Below are positions 12,255 through 23,682 of a stretch of 64,000 nt of DNA, piece after piece; positions within the stretch are counted from its first letter, which is position 1, and each line of letters starts with the position of its first letter. This DNA comes from Rhexocercosporidium sp. MPI-PUGE-AT-0058 (Eukaryota > Ascomycota > Leotiomycetes > Helotiales): assembly GCA_020746875.1 (NCBI GenBank), contig JAGTJL010000015.1:558001-622000 (forward strand), given 5' to 3'. Below the pieces are notes generated by a model. That model was not told where the DNA came from. It searched no databases and was given only the letters and a program-made list of their open reading frames with translations. A program made the translations under genes and the position numbers.

Positions 12255-12928
12255 TAGAGAGGAAATATAAAATTAGATTCTGTACAACGCATCATGACTG
12301 AGTCCGTGACTTGTGGCCCCAGCTCAGCCAGCCAGCCGGCAGATATTTCATATCCATATCCATATCCATGTCCATCCGTGTCCTGGTCAGGCCTGGTCCT
12401 GGTCCTTGTCTTTTCGCTCCCTCAATCGATTCCTTGCTTTGGATCATCAGATCAGGACGGGCTAGAATTTGGGACTAGGGGATCTGTCCAAGAGATGACG
12501 GCATGCACTCGACTGAGACCTCATTCAAGCCTCGGAATCGCCGGACGGGTCTGAGCTGAGTGGGTTGATGGATAGATGGGTCAGGGGAGTGGCATAACTT
12601 TGTGACTCGGTTTATGTTTATGTATGTGTTTACTTTTATGAAAAGGGGTAGGAAGCTCGGGGAAGGTAGGTGGTTATGTAAGGCTCGTGAGACGCTGGTG
12701 AACACTTTGTGAAGATGATTGACACATCTTATTTTGCTACCCCTTCTTCGATAGATTCATGTAGATATATCATGCGACGAGATACATCTGATCCTCCTCT
12801 TCTCAGGTCAACGCCTAGAAATCCCCTCTCTCCCTTGCCTCTATCCTTCCCAACGCCGACCTGTTTGAACCAAAAAGAACGCCGTGTAATGCATCATATC
12901 ATATCCCATAATCTCTCTCTAGTCTTCC

Positions 12929-15037
12929 TCATATGAACAGAACCCCAACCAGTAACCCCAGGCACACGAACACCGTCGACGGAGGTACCCGACCACCAGC
13001 CGACAGATAATAGATCGTCCCAGGAGAATTACAAGTAATGTTCGAGATACGCCCACTGTCATCGCCAGGAAACTGTGGATAGACGCCATAGCTTTCATTG
13101 AAGCCAATATCGCCAGCCTGCGGACAATTGAAGCCCATTACCGCAGGGCAGCTCCGGACAAGATTAAAGCACAACTCGTCACAGGGTAGGACTTCTTTGT
13201 ACGGCCCTGGGACCAGTAGTTCATCGATACGAGCATTGCGTGATATGTTGACGCCAGGGGTTTGTTTTGCGATTTCTCGGTCCCGGGCTGGGAGGAGGGT
13301 ACCGTTTGGGAATGGTTGGCCCATTGCTCGTGGTTGGAGCCAGGGTTTCTCCTTGGTGAAATCTGTACAGCGGGGGATGCTTACTGCGCAGAGCCAGGAC
13401 TTGTATGCCTCTCTACAGTCGTCACAGTTTCTTGCAAGCGAGTATTGGGCTGATGAAGTCGTCTCGCATGGTATTTGTGCAAGAACTTTTTCAAAATTGG
13501 CGAAACTAGCTTGGGTTGCATTGTCGTAGAATGCAGCAAGAGCACTCATGTTGGGGAAGACGTTAGGGTTAGAAGGTACGGAGTAGGCTGTCTGATCGCA
13601 GAACGATAGATCGTATATCACAGCACAATTTCCATCTTCGAGATATTAGCGAGGTATGAGGTATGTGACAATTGACTTACCTTGCAGCATGTCAAATTGT
13701 GTCTGCTTGAAGACTTGACCTCCTCCGCCAACCACAAAGTTGCCCGAGTCTGTAGAGTTCCCATCCATAGCCAACATGACATTGTAGGTCTTTCCAGCAC
13801 CTAAGCCATTGACGAAGAATTGTTGTCTTGGGAGTGTCAAGTTTCCTATCGATGTCATACCAGTCACGATAGTGCTAACAGTCTGTCCTGGTCTATTCTC
13901 CTGGACCTGGGCTTTGGTTTTTAGACCGCAGTATGACCTCTCTATGCCAACCAACGATGTATCTGTTGCATCGCTTGCAAATATTACATACGGTGGAGCA
14001 TGATCCATCCACTCAGCGAGTAGGGTTGTGTTCGTAGCATCAGCAATGAAAGGGTCGGTAAACAGTAAAGCAGAAAAGTCATCACTGTCCACTAAGAAGA
14101 GATTCGGATCTGTACTGTTCCAGTATGTGTGGAATGGCGCATCGATCGAGGCGGCAATTTGAGCACTGTAGACTCCTGTCGAGTACTCAGTTGCATTTTG
14201 AGCATAGATGCCCATATAAACATCTCCCGTGGCGTTTACTACATGCAAAGCATACCCCCCTTCCAGCGCAATCACCTCTTGGAGATCCGAACTCTGATCA
14301 GGTCCGGGATTTGTATTGTTCGCAGACTGGGAAACGTACAGCTGGAGCTGTGGCGGGGGGTTTGTCGTAGTGTCCGAGGTAGGTTGATCGCAGGTAGTTA
14401 CAGTGATGTATAAAGTCCTGTTGGTCTCCAGCTCCGAGATGTCCTGCCGACGCTTCAACTCGGATTCCTCCCCATCATCATCATCATCATCATCACTCCC
14501 ACTATTCAATCGGTATATTGGGTTGTCTGATGTCACAAGTCGCCGCTTGTGAAGTTTAATTTGAGATGGTAGACCAGGTGCTGCTGGGGATTTGCTCCCC
14601 CAAAGTGAAGCATTCGTAAACACATAATAGAAGCTCTGTCCCAGCTGAACATTCGTAGCTTCAACCCGATTATTTACCAAGCCCGTGGGCTGCGTCGTAG
14701 CTCTCCCAATAATGGATCTATCAACCCCAAAGAACTCCGACTCGTATTCCTCCTCTCGCAACTCTAGTTCGTGGAAGTCGTCTAGGAGCGGGAAGTCCAG
14801 TAATTGCTCATGGTTGTGATCTTCTGGTTGTATCGAGTTCACGTCGGCAGCATATGCGAAATTAGGAAGTGAGAAGAAGAGGTATAGGAGCAGCAACATG
14901 ATGGATGCAAAGAGCGATGCTGCAAGCCGCGATTGGAGGGGACTGAGCTTGGGGAGGGGCATTGCGCTCTCTAAAGTGTCCACATCGGAACTCGAGTTGG
15001 AGCGTGGACTTGCGGATCCGATGGATAGATTCGTCAA
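12929..15037 (-). CDS. mid1: Stretch-activated Ca2+ channel regulatory subunit Mid1
   Basis: Predicted Mid1, the membrane/ER-associated partner of the Cch1 calcium channel, needed for calcium entry under mating, cell-wall or ER stress. Two exons on the minus strand, 15037-13681 and 13635-12929, with a 45-nt GT-AG intron, give about 687 aa, close to the family's usual length. An N-terminal hydrophobic segment (about residues 35-60) is followed by the conserved FFGVDRSIIGRA stretch and a large lumenal part with many N-glycosylation sequons. The C-terminal third is cysteine-rich, with NCDDCREAYKSWLCAVSIPRC and a later LPCDELCFNLVRSC, which are hallmark Mid1 cysteines. It ends in a hydrophobic tail (TVFVCLGLLVGVLFI) like a GPI-anchor or membrane signal. 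An Asp-rich run near residue 190 follows a dibasic region. The intron join restores the coding sequence DMLQDGNCAVIYDL. Confidence 0.93.
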
Positions 15038-15817
15038 CCAAGCTGGGTTATGGGTTGCAGCGCATCTTTTTGAGGATTTGCAGATGGTTCAATCGATTTC
15101 CTTGGGATGTCGTCGTTCTTAGGTTTTGGTGTATCATAGGTATGGATCCCCAAACTCCCATGTTTATTTTTAGGACGCTAGTACAAATGGGGCCATTTTC
15201 TGAGCTAAGCATGTGAAATGCACCAGCTTCAACATAGGTACATCACCTGTGGAAGGGTGGTTTCGGTACTTGGTTTACTCGACTGTGCTCTACTACGATA
15301 CAGATTGAAAGTGCTGTAGCTTCAAATGATCAAGTCTCCATAGTCCTCCAACATGTCTCTGAATTCCGGCTAATGTCTCAAACCTATTTTGGGACTTTCA
15401 AGAAGTAGAAGCTCCAGCTGGATGATCGGGGCTTTCAGAGCTATTATCGGAGACAATATGGCCCTAGGAGTATCTGAAAGCCAGGAACTGCTGAGCAGGT
15501 AGTCAGAATCATCTCCTGGTCGAAACGTTGTTGATTGACCTTTGGTACATCAATATATCTAAACCCTTGAAAAGCGTTTCCCAGCCTGTATGAAATTCGT
15601 CCCAGACCCATGAATTCCATTCGTCCCATCATTATTCCGCCAATACCTCCATGTCATAAAGCCGCCCCAACCCCAGTATCATACCATCCTCACCCTTTCC
15701 TATTTGCCATCCTATCTACCCTTTCCATGTTCGTTTGTATCCCAGATGCCAGCTGATCGATGAATTTGCGTTGTGTGGCTTAGCGGTACGTATCGGGAAG
15801 CCATAATATTGAGCCGC
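15038..15817. other. Intergenic: mid1 promoter and YOP1 3' region
   Basis: No gene seen. Both flanking genes run on the minus strand, so this 780-bp stretch holds the mid1 promoter and leader (right of 15037) and the YOP1 3' UTR. Open frames are short and without domain character. Confidence 0.5.
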
Positions 15818-16536
15818 TTACAAGGTCTTGTCACCAGCAGCGTCAACCTTGGAACGGAGGTTGGCAGCAGTGGCACCAGGTCCGGAGAAGTAGCGGGCGA
15901 AAACTGGCTGGATGAAAGAGCGGAAGACGATTTGAGCACCGCTGAAAGCTTTGTTAACCAGAGTTCAAATCCAAAGAAGTGGGGGACTTACCTGGTGACT
16001 GGGAGAGCGAGCCAGAGAACGAAGATGAACTTGAATGTGTAGTAGAATGGGAACCAGTAAACGGCGCTGACCAAGCTCTCAAAGACAGTCAAGAAAGCGA
16101 AGACGACCCAGTACTATACTTCAGGTCAGTTACGCTATTTCAGGGGTGTTTGGGAACCATACAGTGAGCCATTGGGTATCATCACTCTTTCCAACACTGA
16201 ATAGGGCCTCGAGAGAATAGTAGCCTGGAATGATGAAACCAGCGACGTTTGTAAGGAGTTGACCACCGATGTTGAAGAAGATGAAGAAGAAGTAGGTTGC
16301 GATCAGACCGAGGAAAGCGTAAACCTTGGGGACAGAAGTCTGCTTCTCGAGGTTGTTCAAGACAGGGTACTTGGACAGCTATCGAAGAATAAATTAGCAG
16401 ATAGTCTTGGATACGCTGGGCAGAGTCCGTAGTCTTGAGGCGCATCTGCAGGAAGCTGGGAAGGATGTTATCGTGTGCTTACCTCCTTGTCGATTTGGGT
16501 GATGTGGGCTTGCGCCTTATCTTGGAAGGAAGACAT
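15818..16536 (-). CDS. YOP1: Yop1/DP1/REEP5-family ER membrane-shaping protein
   Basis: Small reticulon-like protein that curves tubular ER membranes. Four exons on the minus strand: 16536-16483, 16378-16163, 16113-15992 and 15941-15818, with introns of 104, 49 and 50 nt, total 171 aa, close to the ~180 aa yeast protein. The spliced protein starts MSSFQDKAQAHITQIDKE, continues with LSKYPVLNNLEKQTSVPK, and has two long hydrophobic hairpins, including YAFLGLIATYFFFIFF and the family signature GFIIPGYYSLEAL. The second hairpin includes YWVVFAFLTVFESLVS and YYTFKFIFVLWLALP. All four exons join in frame. It is divergently arranged with the RFX gene to its right. Confidence 0.95.
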
Positions 16537-17924
16537 GTTGAGAGACTCGAATTGCGACTTTCTTTCGAAATGCTGCTGAAGAGGTCTGAGCTTGATTTGA
16601 GTGGAGGAGAGTGGGTTGTGGTTGTGGTTGTGGTTGTGGTTGTAGATGGTGCAGTATGGGAAGCCGGAGTTGATGAATTTGCAATGCGATGCGATGAGAA
16701 GAAGTTCGAGGGAGGGAGGGACGGAGGGAGGGAGGAATGACGACGTTGGCAGAATGCGATGGTGGGTGCGTGGGTGCTCACTAGCGCCGGCATGAGACAC
16801 GGCGGATGGAGTGCGAGAGAGAGTGATTGAGGTGGGAGCTCTGCATCTGTCGGTGCTCGGGTCACATGTAAATCATCTGAATCAATATTTTGTTTGGAAC
16901 AGCTTTCATCTAAAATTTGCTTAATGGGGTCTGTCCATCCTCATTGTTTATTGTAGTTCTGTTGCGTTGATGCACACGGATCTTGGACAGACTGTCAAAA
17001 TATCGTGTTGCTACCTACAAACCCTACCTGCAGAACTAACTTCCTTCGACGCTCTGGCCTTTTGGTGGATAGGGCTATGAATGACGATTTGGCGGTGGGG
17101 CTTTGTTGCTTGTCTGGACTTCTCTGACTGGACTAGTTGGACAGTATCCAGGATAGGAGGAAGCTCTTCATTTGTCGCGGTGCGAGACCCCTTTCTTTGT
17201 ACATTTGCATGTCATGTTGAGGGAGATGTCTGGGGTGCCAGATAACCAATAGATTCCCGCTGGGAGGGAAGCTTGAGTGCGTGCCCGGATGCTTGTTATG
17301 ATTGCGAGTACGAGTACCAAATGTCAATGTCATAACAATGCCATGGTGTGCATTTCATTGAGCAGAAGCGCATGGAACGGAGGATCTGAGTAGTGCACCG
17401 AGTAGTCTATATATCTTTGAAGCAAGTTTGATTAGAATATAGCTCCAGAGGAAATGCGATCACATCTACTTTGCGTTTGTCCTTCCCTCCCCTTCCTTCC
17501 TTCCTTCCTTCCTTCCTTCCCCACCCTTTCCCTTTCCCTCCTCATGTTTGCTGAGAAGGAGAATGCGGAAGGTGCAGTGCAGCGCAGTGCAGTGCAGGGA
17601 TGCCAGCCTCAAGCGAGTCGCAAAATGCCGTTGCCGTGCCCGACTTCATCAACACTGAATTTGTTTACTCCTGCCACTTTCTCAACAACACACGCCCACG
17701 CCGCCCAACCCCCACGACACCGGCGATTGACGACACCGCCCAAAGGCCTGATCACATATCTGGTGATAAGATTTCTCCTTCGACGCGACTTCTGGCTTCA
17801 TGAGAATTCCGGAATAGATGCCCCCGCCCGTCGGTCGCAAAAAACATAAACAACATTCACCAGCCACTCCCTTTTGGACCCGCCCGCCCACGAGACAACG
17901 ACACAACAACACGACCTTTTCACC
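16537..17924. other. Divergent promoter region between YOP1 and the RFX gene
   Basis: Roughly 1.4 kb shared upstream region. It holds a TGTGGT hexamer run (about 16616-16646), a GGGA-rich run (about 16708-16736), a CTTC tetranucleotide run (about 17494-17520) and a GCAGTGCA run (about 17572-17597). The overlapping open frames are low-complexity and I do not regard them as genes. Confidence 0.55.
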
Positions 17925-20609
17925 ATGGATATCATGGGTGAGTGACTCAGTCCCACTCAGCACTTGACGCGACAGCAATAGCATTGTTGTTTGACTGTGT
18001 CTGGAACCTTGGGCTAATTCTGTCATAACAATGCAGATCAACAATCGATGGATGGCAGACCCCCGAACCCTCGGTCCAGGTCGAATACTGCTGCGTCTAG
18101 CAGGAGCAGGAAACGTCCTCTTTCTCGCGCATCTACAACCAGTGTTCACAGCGGTGTCACCCAGCCTGCGATCGACCAACAGCTTGGAGACCCTGCCGCC
18201 GAGTATCATAAGCAGTGGTTCGACCAAAATGCACACGCGCATGCACAACGTTTTGGAAGTATGGGTCACCAAATGACCGCCGAGGACATGGTTATGCACT
18301 CAGCGTCCCAGTTGCAGAACCCACGCGGTTATGACATAGACCCATCTCTTGGTGGAGTAAGCCATCAACATCCTCTGCCGTACCAACAAGAACAACAATA
18401 TAAGCCGGAGAATGGTCGACAATCTATGCCAGCAGATAGCTTTGTAACAAACTTTGGAGAAGGGGAAAGCCAGATTCTTGAAGGGCGTAGTGATGAGCAG
18501 GATGAGGTGGACTCTTTGGCCGGTGGACCAGCGAAGAAGGCGTCGAAATCAAGCGCGGCGAACGAATTGGAGATGAGACAACTCTTCCAAGCAAACAAGC
18601 ATCGCAGCTTACCAGACGTTGCCACCGAGCTTCATGGGAATGAGAGAGGTCCACAATCCGAACGACAGCGACAAGTGTTTGCTATGCTTTGGTATGTAGA
18701 TTCAGTGCTTGTCTGGAAGCAAAGGCAAAACTAACAGTTGCGCCTCATAGGATCAATTCGGTTTGTGATAAAGGCAAGGGTTCGGTGCCCAGAGGACGAG
18801 TTTATGCAAACTACGTGTCGAGATGTGCAACCGAGAGAGTCACTGTTCTGAATCCTGCTTCATTTGGCAAACTTGTCCGAGTATTGTTTCCTGGCCTCAA
18901 GACCCGACGACTTGGAGTACGAGGTGAATCGAAATATCACTATGTAAACTTCAGCCTCAAGGACGACCAACCAGAGTTGACCGAGACACAAAAGAGCCAA
19001 CCAGCTCAGTCTTTCAACATCAACGAAAATACAAGCTTTGCAACAAGCTTCAAGTATGTTTCCTCTACTCTACTCTTGTCAGCTGCCTGCTCACCTTTCT
19101 AGCCACAGCATGAACTCCCAGTATCCAGTCGATCGTGCGGCCTTCCCGTCTCCGGATATTCCCCAGATGCCCGAGTCAAAACCAGAACGATTAGAGGGTT
19201 TCATGAGACCCCACAGCCTGTACCATCAACCCGAGATCCCAGGAATTCCTCAACTTGAATCTACGACCAGCAAGATGTCTCAACGACTTCACTTCGCACC
19301 TGCTACAGAACCTTTGTCACAGGACTATGATCCAATTCAACTGCCCAAAATTGAACAGCACCTTCCTGCTGGTACGGATCCAGACTCTGCCAGTGCCTTG
19401 ACGGCGCTCTACCGATCACATTGCACATCACTCATCGACGCTCTTCGTTTCTGCAAGGAGAAGACATTCTTCCACCTCTTTACTTCCTTCCATGGTACTC
19501 TCACCATGCCCGTTCAGAAGCTATTCGCCAACCCTGCTATCTCTTCCTGGATTGAAGAGTGTGATTTTGTGATGTATCAAAAGATGATGCGAGTTGTGGC
19601 ACCTCTGACCCTCCAGGTTGCACCAAAGCCTGTGCTTGATACGCTACGAAATATCTCCGAGAAGCTTGTACCCCATATCCAATCGTCCTTTCACGGTCAT
19701 CCCAGCCATGTTGTTGACGCGAAGGTTGCGCCAGCAACGCTATTCGCAGGCTTATTGGACCGCGAATTGAGGGTAAATCTAACTGCGCATGCAGCCGCGA
19801 ACATGCTTTCCAACCCAGCCAATCGGGATCAGATGTACGAAGACTGGATCACGATGGTCCGAACACGCAAGGTTGCGGAATGTGTTCCCACAAGAGGCAT
19901 GGATGATGTTGTCACGCTCTTGCTCACGGAGCTTCGTGATCTTCTTGATCCCGTTGGTGTTCCTTGGGAAGTCGAATGCCTAACACCATACGGAGAAATG
20001 GCTTTGCGCACTGGTCGTCAACAGCAGGCCAGCATCCACGCCGACTCTTCCACTGAGAATGTTTTGGATCGCTGGGTCAATTTCTTGCAGGCTCTTCCAA
20101 GCAAATTCCCTTATGCTACCCACGCTGAGATCGTCTGGTGCGTTCAGAGAGTTGGCACTGCTGTTATGAGAGATTTGACAATTGCACAAGGCAAAAGCTT
20201 CGGTGCATGGTGGGTGACGAAATGTTGGATCGACGAGATGATCGCCTTCATGGCTGAGCAAGGTGGATTTATGGAGTTCAAGACCTCTCGATCGACTCGC
20301 GATCAGGCAAAGCAGACTGTCGTCAGTCGAGCTGTCAGCCACCATGAGAGCAGATACAGCAGTGGCACGGACGATTTTTTACGGGAAAGCGGCCTTACGG
20401 ACAATAGAATGTCTATGCAACGGCCGATGGACATTACGAGTCAGGCTGCAATGAACATCGCGGCAGGAAGTCATGATGACAGTGGCATTGGCATTGAAAT
20501 TCGAACACCCAACGATGACTTCATGGGCAAGTACGAATTCAGCCGGCATGTTTCTCAACTCGGACCTCATGACCTGAATCATTCCATACAACATTCATCC
20601 ATGGTTTAA
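17925..20609 (+). CDS. RFX-family transcription factor
   Basis: Winged-helix RFX regulator, about 825 aa, from four exons: 17925-17937, 18037-18691, 18751-19053 and 19103-20609. The first exon is only 13 nt (MDIM plus one base). Its start is chosen because the splice joins in frame to QQSMDGRPPNPRSRS. The RFX DNA-binding domain spans about residues 185-295 and crosses the second intron; visible signatures are AMLWINSVCDKGKGSVPRGR, YANYVSRCATERV, SFGKLVRVLFPGLKTRRLG and GESKYHYVNFSL. The downstream half has a conserved helical RFX region (around LYRSHCTSLIDALRFCKEK and later KVAECVPTRGMDD). In fungi, family members act as X-box repressors or activators: Crt1 in the yeast DNA-damage response, and CPCR1-like or DAF-like proteins in moulds controlling growth or metabolism. 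Which role applies here is not visible. Confidence 0.94.
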
Positions 20610-21800
20610 TATGATTCCGGCCTCTATTGGAATGCGGCACACTTTCTTCTTTTTTTCCCTCCAAGACAACAGAGTTTAGGACAATTTACTTACGACGCGG
20701 ACGACGAAATGACTGGGCTGTAGATTTGGGAGGTATCGGTGTACATGGGAAATAAGTGTTACAGTACTGGGGGGCAACGAGTTATGCGATCATTAATGTT
20801 TCTTGCTTTGAGCTATTGCTTTTTGGAAGGATTGACGGGAGCAGGATACCTATGACTTTTGTAGGTTGGGATATGGCTATTGGGGAGTGTACTTACGATT
20901 ACTTTGGTAGCTGGGTTAGGCTGGATATCTGCAGAGCTTTCAGCGCAGTCAGGCATGGAATGAATACACATTAGCATTTTCTGAACTCTTCCGGGACTGT
21001 TATACTGTTCTTTTATTCTAACACGGGGTAATGTCCGTTGGATTACAAGCAAATTGAGCAATAGAATTTGTGTTTGTGTTTCCATCCTCCGGCTGCCATC
21101 AGTGCCAGGGTCACACCTAGCTGTTGAGCATCAGAACCTGGCCACGTCTAGGTGGTTTGAAACTACGATCCAGTGGCTCTTCCAGCCCTTTCCTGGGCCA
21201 TTTGAATATTGGAGTATTTTAGAAAGCCTTTGTTGAATCAGAACCAAGCTGTCAGTCAGCACATGTTTGCCACTAGATTTCACCACACCCTAGATCAGTC
21301 CTGAGGTTTGAAGGATTCAGGATTCAGGATTGGGCGTTGAGGATTCTCAGCTGGCTCTGGACAGCGGAACTGTGTGTGGTACAAATCAACCCCTACCCCC
21401 CCTGCGATTTCAAATGTTTAGCATCTTATTCTCCCTTTGTCTATGATTTAGAATTACACTGCCTTCTAAGCAAAGTCAATTCTGCGCCTCCCAAATACAT
21501 AAATAAACAAAATAAAAACACGAACCCGTCAGATCAGGTCAGCTCCCCACCAATACCCTGTCCGAGTTGTAGTGCTCGTGCTCTTCTTATCTTAGCGTGC
21601 AAGCCGCTGTCAATCGGCAGCCCGACCGATCTCGGATAAAGGAAAGGGAACCTTGCAGGCGGGCGCTGGCTGGTGCTGGAGGAAAAATTAACTGAATGAC
21701 TCCTCCATCTTCAACACTCCAATCCGACTCCCATTCCTACAATTGTACATTCTTTGGAGGAGCGTTGGATAAGCATCTTACAGTCGCTCGCTTTGGCACT
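20610..21800. other. Intergenic: RFX 3' side and aspartate kinase promoter
   Basis: No separate gene seen in about 1.2 kb. The part left of 21801 is the aspartate-kinase promoter and leader. It contains an in-frame upstream ATG at 21696 that could extend that protein by 35 residues. Confidence 0.5.
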
Positions 21801-23682
21801 ATGACTCTGTCACCGCTTCGTACGAATGGCAATGGTAGCGCAGTCGAAGATGCTGCTGCTGCGGTGGGGGGTAATGGTACACTGAATGGGGAGGCGGCTT
21901 CGAGGTGGAGGAATGATAGTGAGGGCGGTTGGATCGTGCAGAAGTTCGGGGGGACAAGTGTAGGGAAGTTTGCGGTCAATATTGCGGAGGATATTGTGAG
22001 GTTTGTGTTTTGTGTCCTGTCCTGGCGGGGAGTGTAGAGGAGAGGGAGGGGATTGCGGGGGAGGAAAAGCAATTATGAGATGAGGCTGGAGAAATATTTG
22101 CGGTGAGAACAAGGCTGACAGAATAATTGACAGAGCGAGTTTGAAAGACAACAAGATCGCAGTGGTCTGTTCGGCGAGGAGTACAGGGAAGAAAGTTGAG
22201 GGGACCACGAGTCGGTGAGTCGTACAGTCATTCACCTCCTCAGTGCGCAAGGCTAACAGTGTGATACAGGTTATTAGAAGTATTTGGCGTGCTGGAGACG
22301 GTAAACTCGGTCAAGGATATCGAATCAGTTCACTACGAGAGTCTGGTAGCGGAATACGAGCGATTGGTTAAGATCATCTGCGAAGACCATGTCCATGCCA
22401 CGCGCACATATATTCGAGATGAAAGCCTACAATCAGCCCTCATAAAGGAGATCGAAGACGAATGCAAGGAGATTGTTGAGTACCGCGAGGCGGCCCAGAG
22501 GTGGCATTTGGAGATTGATGGGAGGAGTAAGGATCGTATAGTCAGTTTTGGGGAGAAGTTGAGTTGTCGGTTTATGGCTTCCCTGCTACAGGATCGAGGA
22601 GTAGACGCCGAGTTTGTGGATCTCTCAGATGTTGTCACTTTCAAGCCTACCAAAGGTCTGGATATCGAATTCTACAAGCAGCTGTCCGCTGCTTTGAGAG
22701 AGAAGGTGCTAGCTTGCGGGGAGAAAGTTCCAGTCGTCACTGGATACTTTGGGACGGTACCAGGTGGATTGATGGATGGCGAGATTGGGAGGGGATACAC
22801 AGATCTCTGCGCTGCTTTGATTGCTGTTGGTATCAAGGCAGAGGAGCTCCAGGTCTGGAAAGAAGTCGACGGTATCTTCACCGCCGACCCCTCGAAAGTT
22901 CCCACAGCTCGACTTCTTCCAACCATCACTCCAGCCGAGGCGGCAGAATTGACCTTTTACGGCTCAGAAGTCATCCACCACCTCACAATGGACCAAGTCA
23001 TGCACGCCACGCCTCCAATCCAGATCCGCATCAAGAACGTCAAGAACCCTCGCGGAAACGGCACCATCGTCCTCCCAGACGTCAAGCTCAGCTCGAATCA
23101 ACTTATACACGCTCGAAGCGCCAGTACCATCTCGCTGAGGAAAACGCCGAAGCGACCTACAGCGGTCACGATCAAAGACAAGATCTGTGTCATCAATGTA
23201 CATTCCAATAAACGGTCCATCTCGCATGGTTTCTTCGCCAAGGTGTTCCGCATCCTCGACAAGAGGCAATTATCAGTAGATCTGATCTCTACATCTGAAG
23301 TCCACGTATCTATGGCTATCCACTCAGCCAACATCTCAGACGACGAGCTCTTGAGAGCGAAAGAAGAGCTGGAAGAATGTGGCGAGGTTAGCATCTTGAA
23401 TAAGATGGCTATCTTGTCATTAGTAGGTGCTGAGATGAAGAACATGATCGGTATTGCGGGTCGGATGTTCAGTACACTGGGAGAGAATAATGTTAATATC
23501 GAGATGATCTCACAAGGTAAGTTTCCCCTCTCCTATAAAGCCTCGAGGACATATTACTGACATGGTCTTTTCTTTACTTGGCAGGCGCTTCAGAGATAAA
23601 TATCAGCTGCGTCATCAATGCGTACGAATCCACTCGCGCTATGAACATCCTACACACGAATTTATTTACTTTCCTCGAGTAA
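21801..23682 (+). CDS. HOM3: Aspartate kinase (aspartokinase)
   Basis: Catalyses ATP-dependent phosphorylation of L-aspartate, the first step toward threonine, methionine and isoleucine, in the cytosol. Four exons: 21801-22000, 22134-22214, 22270-23516 and 23585-23682, about 541 aa, similar to yeast Hom3. The kinase domain begins WIVQKFGGTSVGKF, with VVCSARSTGKKVEG across exon 2. Further on are VPVVTGYFGT, a GRGYTDLCAAL substrate region and WKEVDGIFTADPSKV. Two C-terminal ACT regulatory domains follow (from ICVINVHSNKRS and from LSLVGAEMKNMIG), the expected site of threonine feedback. The last intron falls inside ACT2; splicing gives MISQGASEINISCVINAYES and a stop after FTFLE. The start is uncertain: an in-frame ATG at 21696 would add 35 residues, but 21801 gives the usual short leader before the kinase core. 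Confidence 0.94.

Larger units (their letters stand above)
10157..12928. other. Long gene-free interval upstream of forkhead gene
   Basis: About 2.8 kb without a supported gene. The part nearest the forkhead ATG should hold its promoter and a long 5' leader with several short upstream ATGs on the minus strand. A GTG/TGG repeat occurs at about 10611-10637, followed by a GCAAGCA/GCAGGCA repeat at about 10657-10707. A MITE lies at 12018-12254. The part next to 12929 is the 3' side of mid1. Confidence 0.5.

Noticed and set aside
17454..18299. Open frames on both strands around the RFX start
   Set aside because: They arise from the CTTC repeat and as shadows of RFX exon 2.
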